From Actinobacteria bacterium OV450 (GTDB lineage: Bacteria; Actinomycetota; Actinomycetes; Streptomycetales; Streptomycetaceae): a DNA stretch of 62,590 nt. Positions 1-8,467 of the stretch are shown here, one piece after another. How positions within the stretch are numbered: the stretch's first letter is position 1; each line of letters starts with the position of its first letter. The translations under genes were made by a program, and so were the position numbers. The stretch is from contig LJCW01000264.1 in NCBI GenBank assembly GCA_001298555.1, positions 1 through 62,590 of the forward strand, in the 5' to 3' direction. The notes under the pieces are model-generated. The model did no database searches. It was given only the letters and a program-made list of their open reading frames with translations, and was not told the origin of the DNA.

Positions 1-209
1 CCGACCGCCTCCCGCCGCCCGCGCCGGCGGCGGAGCCGCGGTCGCGGGCCCGCCGGGCGGCCGCCCGGCACCGCAGGTCCACGCCCTCCCGCCGGCTCGC
101 CGCCGGGCTCGCCCTGGCCAGCGTGGTGGCCGCGACGCTCATCACGGTGACCGTCGACCCCGCCGCACCGGCTCCGGACACCACCCCCAGCGCGCAGCCC
201 GCCCGCTGA
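1..209 (+). CDS. C-terminal end of a membrane-anchored protein (partial)
   Basis: The window opens inside this gene, so only the last 68 codons before the TGA at 207-209 are visible (the frame is set by position 3). The readable part is Pro/Ala/Arg-rich, then has one hydrophobic stretch (LAAGLALASVVAATLITVTV) and a short Pro/Thr-rich tail. This is what a single-pass membrane protein looks like near its end; which side the tail faces cannot be decided without the N-terminus. I do not recognise the family. It runs towards the gene ending at 219, with only 9 bases between the two stop codons. Confidence 0.6.
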   Translation, partial: DRLPPPAPAAEPRSRARRAAARHRRSTPSRRLAAGLALASVVAATLITVTVDPAAPAPDTTPSAQPAR

Positions 210-218
210 GCGACGGTT

Positions 219-1190
219 TCAGCCCCGCCCGCCGCCGTGCTGGTGCTGCTCGGGCAGGCGGCTGTCCGGGTGGACCCACAGCAGTACGTTGTCGGGCCGC
301 TCGTCAGCGAAGAAGTCGAGGACGTCCTGGTCCGAGCGGCGCAGGCTGAAGTGGGTGAGGACGAAGAGGGTCTGGGGGTGGGCCTCGACGACGGGCCTCA
401 GCCCGCTCCACACGGTGTGCCCGACACGGTCGGCCCGCTCCCGTTCGGCGTCGTCGAGATAGGTGCACTCGGTGATGATCACCGGGTACGAGAAGAGCCA
501 CGGATTGTCGTCGAAGACGCTGACGTGGGTGTCGCCGAGGAACGCGAACAGCGGCCTGCGCACCTCGTGTTCGACCTCGGCGCCCTCCTTGCGGCGCTGC
601 GCCACGATGCGGCCGAACTCCTCGCCCCGGCCCTGTCCGGCGAGGGAGCGCCGCAGTTCCTCGTACGCGGGCAGCAGGACCCTGCGGCGTTCGGAGAACG
701 CGTATCCCACGCACGGCACCTTGTGCGCGCACTCCACCACCCGTACGTGGTGCCCGCCGCGCCCGAAGGTGAACTCGTCGCCGCCGCGCACCCCGTGCAG
801 CCGGCAGTTCGCGGCGAGCGCCGGATCGTAGGCCGTGCCGTGGTTCAGTTCGGCCGAGGCCCGCAGGTAGGCCTGCACGTACGGCACCGCCGCGGCGGGC
901 AGGTGGATGTCGACGCCGTCGGGCCGGGCGGCGAGGTGGTCGAGGTCCTTGGAGTGGTCGTGGTGGGTGTGGGTGAGGAAGACGGTCTCCGGCCGGCGCC
1001 CCTCCACCAGTCCCGCGTCGAGCGCGCAGCGCAGTTCGGGGACGTGGAAGAACGTCTTGTCGTTGGCCCGCGAGTACCCGGTGAGGGTGAAACCGGTGCC
1101 GGGTATGCGCCAGGTCTTCCACTGCCGGAACGGGTGGCCCTGCTCCAGCCGAGCCGGGTGGGCGGGGGGCCGCGCGGGGGCCTGGGTCAT
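219..1190 (-). CDS. Metallo-beta-lactamase-fold hydrolase, RNase Z-like
   Basis: A 323-residue cytoplasmic protein of the metallo-beta-lactamase superfamily. The metal-binding signature HxHxDH is intact at residues 74-79 (HTHHDH). Later metal-ligand candidates are a GDTH segment and a THFS segment near the C-terminus. The order and spacing resemble the tRNase Z/ElaC branch rather than beta-lactamases, but the protein has an insert around residues 170-210 and a His/Gly-rich tail, so tRNA 3' processing is only a guess; a broader MBL hydrolase is equally possible. The ATG at 1190 is the first start that keeps the whole domain. It is a single gene separated by a repeat-bearing spacer from the ABC permease gene upstream on the same strand. 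Confidence 0.75.
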   Translation of the reverse strand: MTQAPARPPAHPARLEQGHPFRQWKTWRIPGTGFTLTGYSRANDKTFFHVPELRCALDAGLVEGRRPETVFLTHTHHDHSKDLDHLAARPDGVDIHLPAAAVPYVQAYLRASAELNHGTAYDPALAANCRLHGVRGGDEFTFGRGGHHVRVVECAHKVPCVGYAFSERRRVLLPAYEELRRSLAGQGRGEEFGRIVAQRRKEGAEVEHEVRRPLFAFLGDTHVSVFDDNPWLFSYPVIITECTYLDDAERERADRVGHTVWSGLRPVVEAHPQTLFVLTHFSLRRSDQDVLDFFADERPDNVLLWVHPDSRLPEQHQHGGGRG

Positions 1191-1302
1191 CGGTGCCTCC
1201 GTCGGACCGCCGTGATCGGGTGAGGGCCGATCGTAGCGGGCCGCCTCCCCGGCCGGCCCGTGGTTTTCCGGCGCCCGTGTCCGGTGCCGCTCTCGTCGCG
1301 GT

Positions 1303-1366
1303 GTTGCCGTGTTGCCGTGTTGCCGTGTTGCCGTGTTGCGGTGTTGCGGTGTTGCGGTGTTGCGGT
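1303..1366. repeat. 8-bp tandem repeat, 4 + 4 units, touching the permease stop codon
   Basis: Eight head-to-tail octamers without a break: four GTTGCCGT (1303-1334) followed by four GTTGCGGT (1335-1366). The last base is also the first base of the permease stop triplet (TCA on this strand, TGA in the gene), so the array is the 3' untranslated region of the ABC permease gene. An 8-bp unit is not a multiple of three, so copy-number change would not respect reading frame; being just outside the gene it is tolerated. Confidence 0.9.
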
Positions 1367-3720
1367 CAGAGGGTTTCGCTCAGCGAGTCCGCCGGCCGTC
1401 TCCGGGCGGTCCGGGTCGCCGGCACCAGGGCCGCCAGCACCGCTCCGATCACCGCCGCGGCGACCACCGCCGACAGCACCGGTACCGGGGGGATCCGGGC
1501 GATGCCCGCGCCGATCCCGCTCGACGCACCCTGCGCGTCCACGAGCCGGCTGCCGGTCAGCGCACCCAGTACCGTCCCCAGGCCGGCGGAGGCCAGCGCG
1601 GTCAGTCCGGCGGCCGTCACGATCATCGCGCCGATCTGCCGGGGCGTCAGCCCGATCGCCCGCAGTGCGAGCAGGTCGCGGCCCCGGTCGCGTACGCCCG
1701 TGCTGATCAGCGTCAGCAGTTCCGTCAGCCCGATCAGCGCCAGCACGCCGATCAGGGCGGCGATCACCGCGCGGGCCGGCTCCAGCCGGTCGGCCGGGTC
1801 GGGGGTCTCGCGGATCTCCAGCGCTGCGCCCGCCGCCGTGGCGAGCCCGGCGCTCACCGCCCGGGGGTCCGCGCCCTTGCGCAGCACCAGGGCGTGGAAG
1901 TCGGGCCGCAGCCCGGGGTCGCGCTCGCGCAGGGCGTCGAGGGTCGTGGTGATCACCCGGCCGCCGGATTCGGGTTCGATGGTGCGGCCGACGAGGTGCA
2001 GGATCTGCGGCCGCCCCTCGACGGTCATCCGCACCCATGCGCCGACGCGCACCCCGAGGAGGTCGAGCAGCCCCTGCCCGGCCACCGCCTCGTCCGGGCC
2101 CTCGACCGCACGCCCTTCCACCACCTCGGAGGGGTACGGGGACCCGGCCGTGCCCAGCCCGCGGAGCGTGATGGTGCCGGTCTGGCCCGGTACGAGCGCC
2201 GCCACCTCGGCGCCGGGATGGACGGCGGCGACGTCCGGGACCGCCGCGAGGGTCCTCTCCAGCTCCGCGTCGGAGGCTCCCCCGGGCTGTTCGGCGCGTA
2301 CGGTCAGTGCCGCGGGCAGTCCCATCCGTGCGGGGCTGTCGCGGAACTGGTCCAGCGTCGACCAGGCGACGAGCGCGACGGTGATGAGCGCCAGCGGCAG
2401 GGCGAGCCTGGCCACCGACACGAGCGTGCGGCCGCGGCGCGGGAACGCCGCCCGCCACCCCAGCACCAGCGCCGGGGGCACCCGCAGCCCCAGGGCCCGC
2501 CTGCCCAGCGCGGTCATCGGTGCTGCCGACGGCAGCGCCGCACGGGCCACCGGCACGGGTGGCACCCGTCCGGCCCGCCAGGCCGAGAGCGAGGTGGCGG
2601 CCGCGATCAGCAGCAGCGCGCCGCAGGGCACGCCGATCATGAGCCCGGTGTGCCCGGGCAGGTCCTGCCACACCGCCGCGGCCTCGCCGATCCGCCCGGG
2701 TATGCGAGCGCCGAGGATCGCGATCGCGGCCGTGCCGAGGGTCACACCGAGGAGCGCGAAGGCGAGGTGCTGTGCGAGGAATCCGCGGGTCACCTGCCCT
2801 GGGGTGAAGCCGACGGCCTTGAGGATCGCGATGTCCCGCAGCTGGCCGCGGACCCGGGCGCCGATGGCCCCGGCCGCGGCGAGCGCCGCCGCGAACAGTG
2901 CCCCGAGCCCGAAGACGGCGAACACCTGGCCGAGGAGCCGGTCGTCGCCGCCCGCCTCGGCGCGTGCCTGCTGCCACTTGGTGACCCGGGCCACCCGGTC
3001 GGCGCCGAGGACGGTCACGGCGCGCTGGACGGTGAAGTCGGTGTCGTCGGGGTCCGCCAGGCGCAGGCCCACGCTCTGTCCGGTGTCGCCGTGGGCGATC
3101 TCGTCGAGGGTGGCGTCGAGCACCCAGCCGATGCCCGGGCCGCCGCCCGGGTGGTAGCGGGGTTCGGCCGCCTCGGCGATGCCGCTCACCCGCAGCGCGT
3201 GCGGGGCGCCGTCCGGTCCGGTGAGCCGTACGGTGTCGCCCGGCTCGGCCCAGAGGGCCCGCGCGACCGAGGCCTCCAGTACGACGGAGCCGGCCGCGGA
3301 GTCCGCGCCGGTGCGGGTGCCGGTGCCGGTGTCCGGCCGGGTGAGCCAGCCGCCCGCGGTGACGAGCGGCCGGGCCGTCTCCGGCGGGTCCACCGCGGCC
3401 GCGCGCAGCGTGACCCCGGCGCGCGCGCCGTGCGACTCGACGGTCGTCGCCGTCGTGCGGTAGGGCCCGGCGAGTGCCGCGACGCCGTCGAGGCCGGCCA
3501 GGGCGTCCGTGTCCGCCCCCGCGCGGGTGTGCAGCCAGATGTGCGCGCCGTGGGACTGGTTGAAGATCCGCTGCCAGGGGTTGGCTGCGTAGCTGAACAG
3601 GGCGCCGGCCAGCAGGAGCGAGGCGATGATCCCGGCGCTGGCCAGTACGACGAAGAGGGCTTCGCCCCGGTGTGCGCGGAAGTCGGCGTGCGCCCAGCGC
3701 ACAGTGGCCCGCACGGTCAC
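1366..3720 (-). CDS. ABC transporter permease, FtsX family (two FtsX domains)
   Basis: A 784-residue integral membrane protein with the layout of MacB/FtsX-type exporters with a duplicated core: an N-terminal membrane helix (residues about 20-45), a long extracytoplasmic domain, a block of three helices with the cytoplasmic coupling segment (RDIAILKAVGFTPGQV), then a second extracytoplasmic domain and a second helix block with the matching segment (LLALRAIGLTPRQIG). The stop overlaps a tandem repeat. The start overlaps the end of the ATPase gene by 4 bases (ATGA), so the two are translated together. The substrate is unknown; FtsX exporters in actinobacteria move lipids, peptides or lipoproteins. 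Confidence 0.9.
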   Translation of the reverse strand: MTVRATVRWAHADFRAHRGEALFVVLASAGIIASLLLAGALFSYAANPWQRIFNQSHGAHIWLHTRAGADTDALAGLDGVAALAGPYRTTATTVESHGARAGVTLRAAAVDPPETARPLVTAGGWLTRPDTGTGTRTGADSAAGSVVLEASVARALWAEPGDTVRLTGPDGAPHALRVSGIAEAAEPRYHPGGGPGIGWVLDATLDEIAHGDTGQSVGLRLADPDDTDFTVQRAVTVLGADRVARVTKWQQARAEAGGDDRLLGQVFAVFGLGALFAAALAAAGAIGARVRGQLRDIAILKAVGFTPGQVTRGFLAQHLAFALLGVTLGTAAIAILGARIPGRIGEAAAVWQDLPGHTGLMIGVPCGALLLIAAATSLSAWRAGRVPPVPVARAALPSAAPMTALGRRALGLRVPPALVLGWRAAFPRRGRTLVSVARLALPLALITVALVAWSTLDQFRDSPARMGLPAALTVRAEQPGGASDAELERTLAAVPDVAAVHPGAEVAALVPGQTGTITLRGLGTAGSPYPSEVVEGRAVEGPDEAVAGQGLLDLLGVRVGAWVRMTVEGRPQILHLVGRTIEPESGGRVITTTLDALRERDPGLRPDFHALVLRKGADPRAVSAGLATAAGAALEIRETPDPADRLEPARAVIAALIGVLALIGLTELLTLISTGVRDRGRDLLALRAIGLTPRQIGAMIVTAAGLTALASAGLGTVLGALTGSRLVDAQGASSGIGAGIARIPPVPVLSAVVAAAVIGAVLAALVPATRTARRRPADSLSETL

Positions 3721-4511
3721 TCCTTCAGTTCCAGGTCCAGGACCCCGGAGACGCCGCGGACCGGACCGCGGCGCCCGCCGTCGAGGTGGGCGTCGTCGGC
3801 TATGCGCCCGTCGAAGAAGCTGATCACACGGTCGGCGGCGCTGGCCATGCGGGCGTCGTGGGTGACCATCATGATCGTCTGGCCGCGCTGGTGGAACCGG
3901 GTGAGCAGCCGCAGTACCTCGCGCGTGCCCTTGCTGTCGAGGCTGCCGGCCGGTTCGTCGGCGAGCAGGAGTGCGGGGTGGTTGACGAGTGCGCGGGCGA
4001 GCGCGACGCGCTGCTGCTCGCCGCCGGACAGCTCGCCGGGCATCGACCGCTCGCGGCCTTCGAGGCCGAGTTCGGCGAGCAGTTCGGCGCGGGACGCGCG
4101 GGCGGCCTTCGGGGAGGCGCCGGCGAGCAGGGCGGGAAGTTCGACGTTGTCGGCGACGGTGAGGTTGGAGACCAGGTTGAAGAACTGGAAGACGACGCCG
4201 ATGCTGCGGCGCCGCAGCACCGCCCAGCGGGCCTCGCGGTACTCGTCGACGCGTTCCCCGCCGATCCAGAGTTTCCCGCTGTCGGGCCGCTGGAGTCCGC
4301 CGATCAGGTGCAGCAGCGTGGACTTGCCCGCTCCGGAGGGTCCGGTGACCGCGACGAACTCGCCCGGCCGGACGGCCAGGTCCACCCCGCGCACGGCGTG
4401 CACCGGCACGCCTTCGCCGTGGTGCGTCTTGGTCAGGCCCTCGGCGCGCACGGCGATGGCGGCGGCCGCGTCGGCGGGCACGGCGGGAGCCGTGGTGGCC
4501 TCGTCGCTCAT
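3717..4511 (-). CDS. ABC transporter ATP-binding protein, MacB/LolD type
   Basis: A 264-residue cytoplasmic ATPase that powers the neighbouring FtsX permease. Walker A is GPSGAGKST, the signature is LSGGEQQR, Walker B is ALLLADEPAGSLD and the switch histidine lies in VTHD, all in order and intact. The short Q-loop region (VVFQFFNLVSNLT) is typical of the LolD/MacB clade. It overlaps the permease start by 4 bases and its own start overlaps the PadR gene by 4 bases, giving a tight three-gene unit transcribed right to left. Confidence 0.93.
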   Translation of the reverse strand: MSDEATTAPAVPADAAAAIAVRAEGLTKTHHGEGVPVHAVRGVDLAVRPGEFVAVTGPSGAGKSTLLHLIGGLQRPDSGKLWIGGERVDEYREARWAVLRRRSIGVVFQFFNLVSNLTVADNVELPALLAGASPKAARASRAELLAELGLEGRERSMPGELSGGEQQRVALARALVNHPALLLADEPAGSLDSKGTREVLRLLTRFHQRGQTIMMVTHDARMASAADRVISFFDGRIADDAHLDGGRRGPVRGVSGVLDLELKE

Positions 4512-5014
4512 TCCAGCTCCTCCTGACAGCGCTCCAGCCAGTCGAGGTCGGCCTGCAGGTGCAGCATGGCGCCCTCGATCAGCAGTTGCGAGATCTTGTT
4601 GTCGCGGTCCTCTGCCGCGGCCAGCTTGGACAGGTCCCGCATGGTGTTGAGGTACTGCCGCCGCTGCCTGTTGATCAGGGCGATCGGATCGGCCAGGCCG
4701 GACTGCGGGGCGAGGGCCAGCTTCATGAAGAACTCGTCCCGTACACGGGGTTCCTCGGCGGTTTCCTCGAACCAGGCCAGCACGGCCTCGCGCCCCGCGT
4801 CCGTCAGTCTGTACGTCCGCTTGTTGGGCCGGCCCGACTGCTCGACGTCCTCGCCCTCGATCAGGCCGCTCTTCTCCAGCCGGCCGAGGGTGACGTAGAT
4901 CTGGCCGACGTTGGGCTGAGGGTACGCGGCGCCCAGGAGCTTCTCAAGGTCCTGCTTCAGCTCGTAACCGTGCGCAGGGCTACGGGTGAGGAGCGCAAGG
5001 AGCGCCAGCCGCAC
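4508..5014 (-). CDS. PadR-family transcriptional regulator
   Basis: A 168-residue repressor of the PadR type: an N-terminal winged helix (RLALLALLTRSPAHGYEL, then QIYVTLGRLEKSGLI as recognition helix and wing) and a helical C-terminal dimerisation part (PadR class 2). It starts with GTG at 5014, chosen because a strong purine-rich site (GGAGG with further Gs) lies just ahead of it. It is first in the operon with the ABC ATPase and permease; PadR regulators next to exporters normally repress their own operon until a small molecule binds, so this exporter is probably drug- or lipid-responsive. Confidence 0.88.
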   Translation of the reverse strand: MRLALLALLTRSPAHGYELKQDLEKLLGAAYPQPNVGQIYVTLGRLEKSGLIEGEDVEQSGRPNKRTYRLTDAGREAVLAWFEETAEEPRVRDEFFMKLALAPQSGLADPIALINRQRRQYLNTMRDLSKLAAAEDRDNKISQLLIEGAMLHLQADLDWLERCQEELE

Positions 5015-5102
5015 TAGCTCCCCCTCCTTCCCGCTCCGTAGTCAACGGTTCACTCGGCAACGGGCCGGGTGGCGCGTCCTCCGGCTCGTCTGCCTGGACG
5101 TC

Positions 5103-5142
5103 TAGTATCGCCCATGCCTAACGGGTATATATAGGCCACGGT
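5103..5142. promoter_or_regulatory. AT-rich divergent promoter region with TATATATA core
   Basis: In the 179-base gap between the PadR operon and the divergent binding-protein gene, this is the only AT-rich patch. It holds TATATATA at 5126-5133 and TAGTATC at about 5104. Both operons must start here, and an AT palindrome in such a place is the best guess for the PadR operator. No clear -35/-10 pair was found on either strand, so exact elements are not assigned. Confidence 0.4.
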
Positions 5143-5193
5143 GGTCGGCGGCGCAGCCGGATCGGGCACTGCGTCGTGCGCTGGGAGGAATCT

Positions 5194-6468
5194 ATGCGGT
5201 GGACACGTGCCGCGGGTAGGGCTCTCCTGGTGGCGGCGGTGGTGCTGGCGGGATACGCGGGTCTCGGCGTGCGCTCCGACGCGGGTGCGGCCTCCGCGGG
5301 CCGCGGCCCGCTGACGCTCGTAACGGCGGGCGATCTGACCGACTACCTCTCCCCGCTCCTCGGCGACTGGAACGAGGCCCACCCGGGCGAACGCGTCACG
5401 CTCGTCGAACTGCCCGACTCGGCCGACGAGACCCGGGCGCAGATGATCAGCGAACTGCGCTCGGGCCGCAACCGGTTCGACGTACTGAACATCGACGTCG
5501 CCTGGACATCGGAATTCGCGGCGGCCGGCTGGATCTCCCCGCTGGAGCGAGGGCGCTTCCCCCTGGACGCCTTCCTGCGGCCGGTCGTCGACACGGCGAC
5601 GTTCGACGGCCGCCTGTACGCCGTCCCGTACGTCACGAACGCGGGACTGCTGTACTACCGCAAGGACGTCCTGGACCGGGAGGGCGAGCAGCCGCCGCAC
5701 ACCTGGGCCGAACTGGCCCGCCAGGCGCGCACGATCGCCCCGAAGTACGGACTGGACGGGTACGCCGGACAGTTCCTGCCGTACGAGGGGCTGACCGTCA
5801 ACGTGACGGAGGCCGTGCAGTCGGCGGGCGGTTCGATCCTGCGCGACGACGGCGCCCGGGTGACGGTGGACTCCGATGCGGCGCGCACCGGACTGCGGTT
5901 CCTCGCGGACGGCGTGCGCGAGGGCTGGATCCCCCGTGCCGCCCTCGGCTACAAGGAGGAGGAGTCGCGGCAGGCGTTCCAGGACGGCCGGCTGCTCTTC
6001 CTGCGGAACTGGCCGTACGTGTACGCGGACGCCGGTGCGAGCGGGTCGAAGGTCGCGGGCAGGTTCGGCGCCGTGCCGCTGCCCGGCCCCGACGGACCCG
6101 GCACCAGCGTGCTCGGGGGCTCCAACCTCGCCGTGAGCAGCCATGCGCGGCATCCCGCCTCCGCGGCCGATCTCATCTCTTACCTGACCAGCGAACGGGT
6201 CCAGCGGCAGGTGCTCACCCGGGGCTCGCTGCCGCCGGTGCGCGCGTCACTGTACGAGGACCCGGAGCTGATCCGCGCGTACCCGTACCTGCCGACGCTG
6301 CGCCAGAGCGTGCTGTCGGCGGTGCCGCGCCCGAAGAGTCCGCGCTACGACCAGGTGAGCCTCGCCGTGCAGGCCGTGGCCCAGGACGTGATGGCGCTTC
6401 GCCAGACGCCGGAGCAGGCGACGGCGCGGCTCGCGCGCGAGCTCCGCCCCCTCTCCGCCGGGCGCTGA
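5194..6468 (+). CDS. Extracellular sugar-binding protein of an ABC importer (family 1)
   Basis: A 424-residue secreted solute-binding protein of the maltose/trehalose-binding type (SBP_bac_1): bilobed ligand-binding fold with segments such as PYVTNAGLLYYRKD, FLPYEGLTVNVTEAVQS and GGSNLAVSS that are typical of the family. The ATG at 5194 is preferred over the GTG at 5176 because GGGAGGAA lies at 5183-5190, just before it. The signal peptide (residues 1 to about 33) has no lipobox cysteine, unusual for a Gram-positive binding protein. No permease or ATPase gene is attached: a strong terminator follows directly. It may serve the glucoside permeases encoded at 9.8-12.1 kb or another transporter. 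Confidence 0.85.
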   Translation: MRWTRAAGRALLVAAVVLAGYAGLGVRSDAGAASAGRGPLTLVTAGDLTDYLSPLLGDWNEAHPGERVTLVELPDSADETRAQMISELRSGRNRFDVLNIDVAWTSEFAAAGWISPLERGRFPLDAFLRPVVDTATFDGRLYAVPYVTNAGLLYYRKDVLDREGEQPPHTWAELARQARTIAPKYGLDGYAGQFLPYEGLTVNVTEAVQSAGGSILRDDGARVTVDSDAARTGLRFLADGVREGWIPRAALGYKEEESRQAFQDGRLLFLRNWPYVYADAGASGSKVAGRFGAVPLPGPDGPGTSVLGGSNLAVSSHARHPASAADLISYLTSERVQRQVLTRGSLPPVRASLYEDPELIRAYPYLPTLRQSVLSAVPRPKSPRYDQVSLAVQAVAQDVMALRQTPEQATARLARELRPLSAGR

Positions 6469-6516
6469 CCCCGCCCGCTTCCCCTTCTTCATCGGCTTCT
6501 TCGTCGGCGCTCCATC

Positions 6517-6557
6517 AGGGCCTCTACTTACATGTTAAGTAGAGGCCCTTTGTCTTT
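6517..6557 (+). terminator. Rho-independent terminator after the binding-protein gene
   Basis: A perfect 14-bp stem (left arm 6517-6530, loop CATGT 6531-6535, right arm 6536-6549) followed by a T-rich run TTGTCTTT. Unusually AT-rich stem top. It insulates the binding-protein gene from the glucosidase operon. Part of its right side (6531-6542) repeats in inverted orientation in the glucosidase promoter. Confidence 0.9.
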
Positions 6558-6613
6558 GATGCGCATCTTTAGGTACAAACCACCCCAGATTTTCGCTGTT
6601 TCTGGACACATCG

Positions 6614-6652
6614 TTGACACCTTCTAGTCGCTGCTACTTAACATGCATGCAT
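6614..6652 (+). promoter_or_regulatory. Promoter and palindromic operator of the alpha-glucoside operon
   Basis: A consensus -35 TTGACA sits at 6614-6619. Possible -10 hexamers are TACTTA (6635-6640, 15-base spacer) or TAACAT (6639-6644, 19-base spacer). Overlapping them is CTACTTAACATG and the 10-bp palindrome ATGCATGCAT (6643-6652). The position on the -10 and the symmetry fit a repressor site, most likely for a LacI-family sugar regulator encoded elsewhere. Confidence 0.6.
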
Positions 6653-6707
6653 AACAGCGCACCCGCTCTGGGGCGCTCTCGCATTCAGCAGAACAGGTCG
6701 ACGCGAG

Positions 6708-8390
6708 ATGCTCAGCACCCTTCCGGCCGGCACCGGCCACCCCTCCCGCACCGCCTCCGCACCGGCCCCCTGGTGGCGCGACGCGGTGATCTACCAGGTC
6801 TACGTCCGCAGCTTCCTCGACAGCACCGGGGACGGGATCGGTGACCTGGCCGGCGTCCGGGCCGGGCTCCCCTACCTGCGCAAGCTCGGCGTCGACGGCA
6901 TCTGGCTCAGCCCGTTCTATCCCTCGCCGCAGCACGACCACGGCTACGACGTCGCCGACTACTGCGGTGTCGACCCCGTATACGGCGACCTCGCCGAGTT
7001 CGACCGGCTGGTGGCCGACGCCCACCGCCTCGGGCTCAAGCTGCTGCTCGACATCGTCCCCAACCACTGTTCGAGCGAGCACCCGTGGTTCCGCGAAGCG
7101 CTCGCCGCGGCCCCCGGCAGCGAGCAGCGCTCCCGTTTCCACTTCGCCCCCGGCCGCGGCCCCTCCGGAGCCGAGCCGCCCAACAACTGGCGCGCGATGT
7201 TCGGCGGTCCCGCCTGGAGCCGCGTCCGGGAACACGACGGCACCCCCGGAGAGTGGTACCTGCACCTGTTCACCCCCGAGCAGCCCGACCTGAACTGGCG
7301 CGACCCGGCCGTGGGCGACGAGTTCGAGCGGGTGCTGCGCTTCTGGCTGGACCGCGGCGTGGACGGCTTCCGCATCGATGTCGCCGCCGGACTGTTCAAG
7401 CACCCCGAACTGCCCGACTCCGACGACCCCGGAGCCGACGAACGCGCCCGGGACGCCGTCAACCAGCTGGCCTGGAACCGGCCCGAGGTGCACGGCGTGT
7501 GGCGCCGCTGGCGCGCGGTGTGCGAGGAGTACGCGGCCCGGGACGGCCGGGAGCGGCTGCTGGTCGGCGAGGTGTCCGTGCCGACGGCGCGCGAGCACGC
7601 CGCGTACGTCCGCCCCGACGAACTGCACCAGGCCTTCTTCTTCGACCTGCTCAGCGCGCCCTGGGACGCCGGCGCCTTCCGCGCGACGATCACCGAGGCG
7701 ATACGCGACATCGCCGGCACCGGCTCCACGGTCACCTGGGTGCTCAACAACCACGACCAGGTCCGTACCGTCACCCGCTACGCGGGCGAACCCGGGGTGG
7801 AGGGCAGCGGACTGGGAACCGCCCGCGCCCGCGCCGCCGCCCTGCTGATGCTCGCGCTGCCCGGCGCGGCCTACGTCTACCAGGGCGAGGAGCTCGGACT
7901 GCCCGAGGTCCTCGACCTGCCGGACGAGGTCCTCACCGACCCGATCTTCCGCCGCACGGGCAGCCGCAAGCACATCCGGGACGGCTGCCGGGTGCCGCTG
8001 CCCTGGTCGGGGCACGCCTCCCCGTTCGGCTTCAGCCAGGGTGTGCCCGGCGCGAGACCGTGGCTGCCGCAGCCCGAGTGGTTCGCCGAGCACTCCACGG
8101 ACCGGGCCCTGGCCGACACCCGTTCCTTCTGGCACCTCTACCGCGAGGGCCTCCAGCTGCGGCGGAGCCTGCCGCAGCTCGGCGAGGGCACCCTGCGCTG
8201 GCTGGACGCGCCCGCGCAGGTCCTCGCGATGGCCCGCGGCGACGGCCTGGTCTGCGCCGTCAACTTCGGCACCGAGCCGGTTCCCGCCCCCGTCGCCGGT
8301 GCCCCGCTGCTCGCCAGCGGACCCTGCCCCGAGGGCGTGCTCCCCGCGTCGACCGCCGCGTGGTGGACGGCCGAGTGCCCGACACCGTGA
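6708..8390 (+). CDS. Alpha-glucosidase, glycoside hydrolase family 13
   Basis: A 560-residue cytoplasmic enzyme that cleaves alpha-glucosidic oligosaccharides to glucose. The GH13 regions are all visible: DIVPNH (region I), GFRIDVA with the nucleophile Asp near residue 222 (region II), LLVGEV with the acid/base Glu near residue 287 (region III) and NNHD with the transition-state Asp near residue 348 (region IV). There is no signal peptide. It closely resembles actinobacterial AglA/MalL-type alpha-glucosidases. It is the first gene of a four-gene operon with a binding protein and two permeases, so substrate import and intracellular cleavage are coupled. The ribosome binding site before the ATG is weak. 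Confidence 0.92.
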   Translation: MLSTLPAGTGHPSRTASAPAPWWRDAVIYQVYVRSFLDSTGDGIGDLAGVRAGLPYLRKLGVDGIWLSPFYPSPQHDHGYDVADYCGVDPVYGDLAEFDRLVADAHRLGLKLLLDIVPNHCSSEHPWFREALAAAPGSEQRSRFHFAPGRGPSGAEPPNNWRAMFGGPAWSRVREHDGTPGEWYLHLFTPEQPDLNWRDPAVGDEFERVLRFWLDRGVDGFRIDVAAGLFKHPELPDSDDPGADERARDAVNQLAWNRPEVHGVWRRWRAVCEEYAARDGRERLLVGEVSVPTAREHAAYVRPDELHQAFFFDLLSAPWDAGAFRATITEAIRDIAGTGSTVTWVLNNHDQVRTVTRYAGEPGVEGSGLGTARARAAALLMLALPGAAYVYQGEELGLPEVLDLPDEVLTDPIFRRTGSRKHIRDGCRVPLPWSGHASPFGFSQGVPGARPWLPQPEWFAEHSTDRALADTRSFWHLYREGLQLRRSLPQLGEGTLRWLDAPAQVLAMARGDGLVCAVNFGTEPVPAPVAGAPLLASGPCPEGVLPASTAAWWTAECPTP

Positions 8391-8467
8391 ACCGCGGCCC
8401 CCGGCACTCCGGACCACTCCCGCAGCCTCCCCTCCTCCCCCGATCCCAACGCGCAAAGGACCTCATC

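Noticed and set aside
1193..4650. Very long open frames on the plus strand across the ABC operon (up to 1113 codons)
   Set aside because: They are mirror frames of the minus-strand genes, caused by extreme GC content; they lack domains and ribosome sites, while the minus-strand genes have full ABC motifs.
7085..8467. Upstream extension of the sugar-binding lipoprotein to 905 residues
   Set aside because: The added part is Arg-rich shadow of the GH13 gene; the lipoprotein signal peptide and ribosome site fix the start at 8468.
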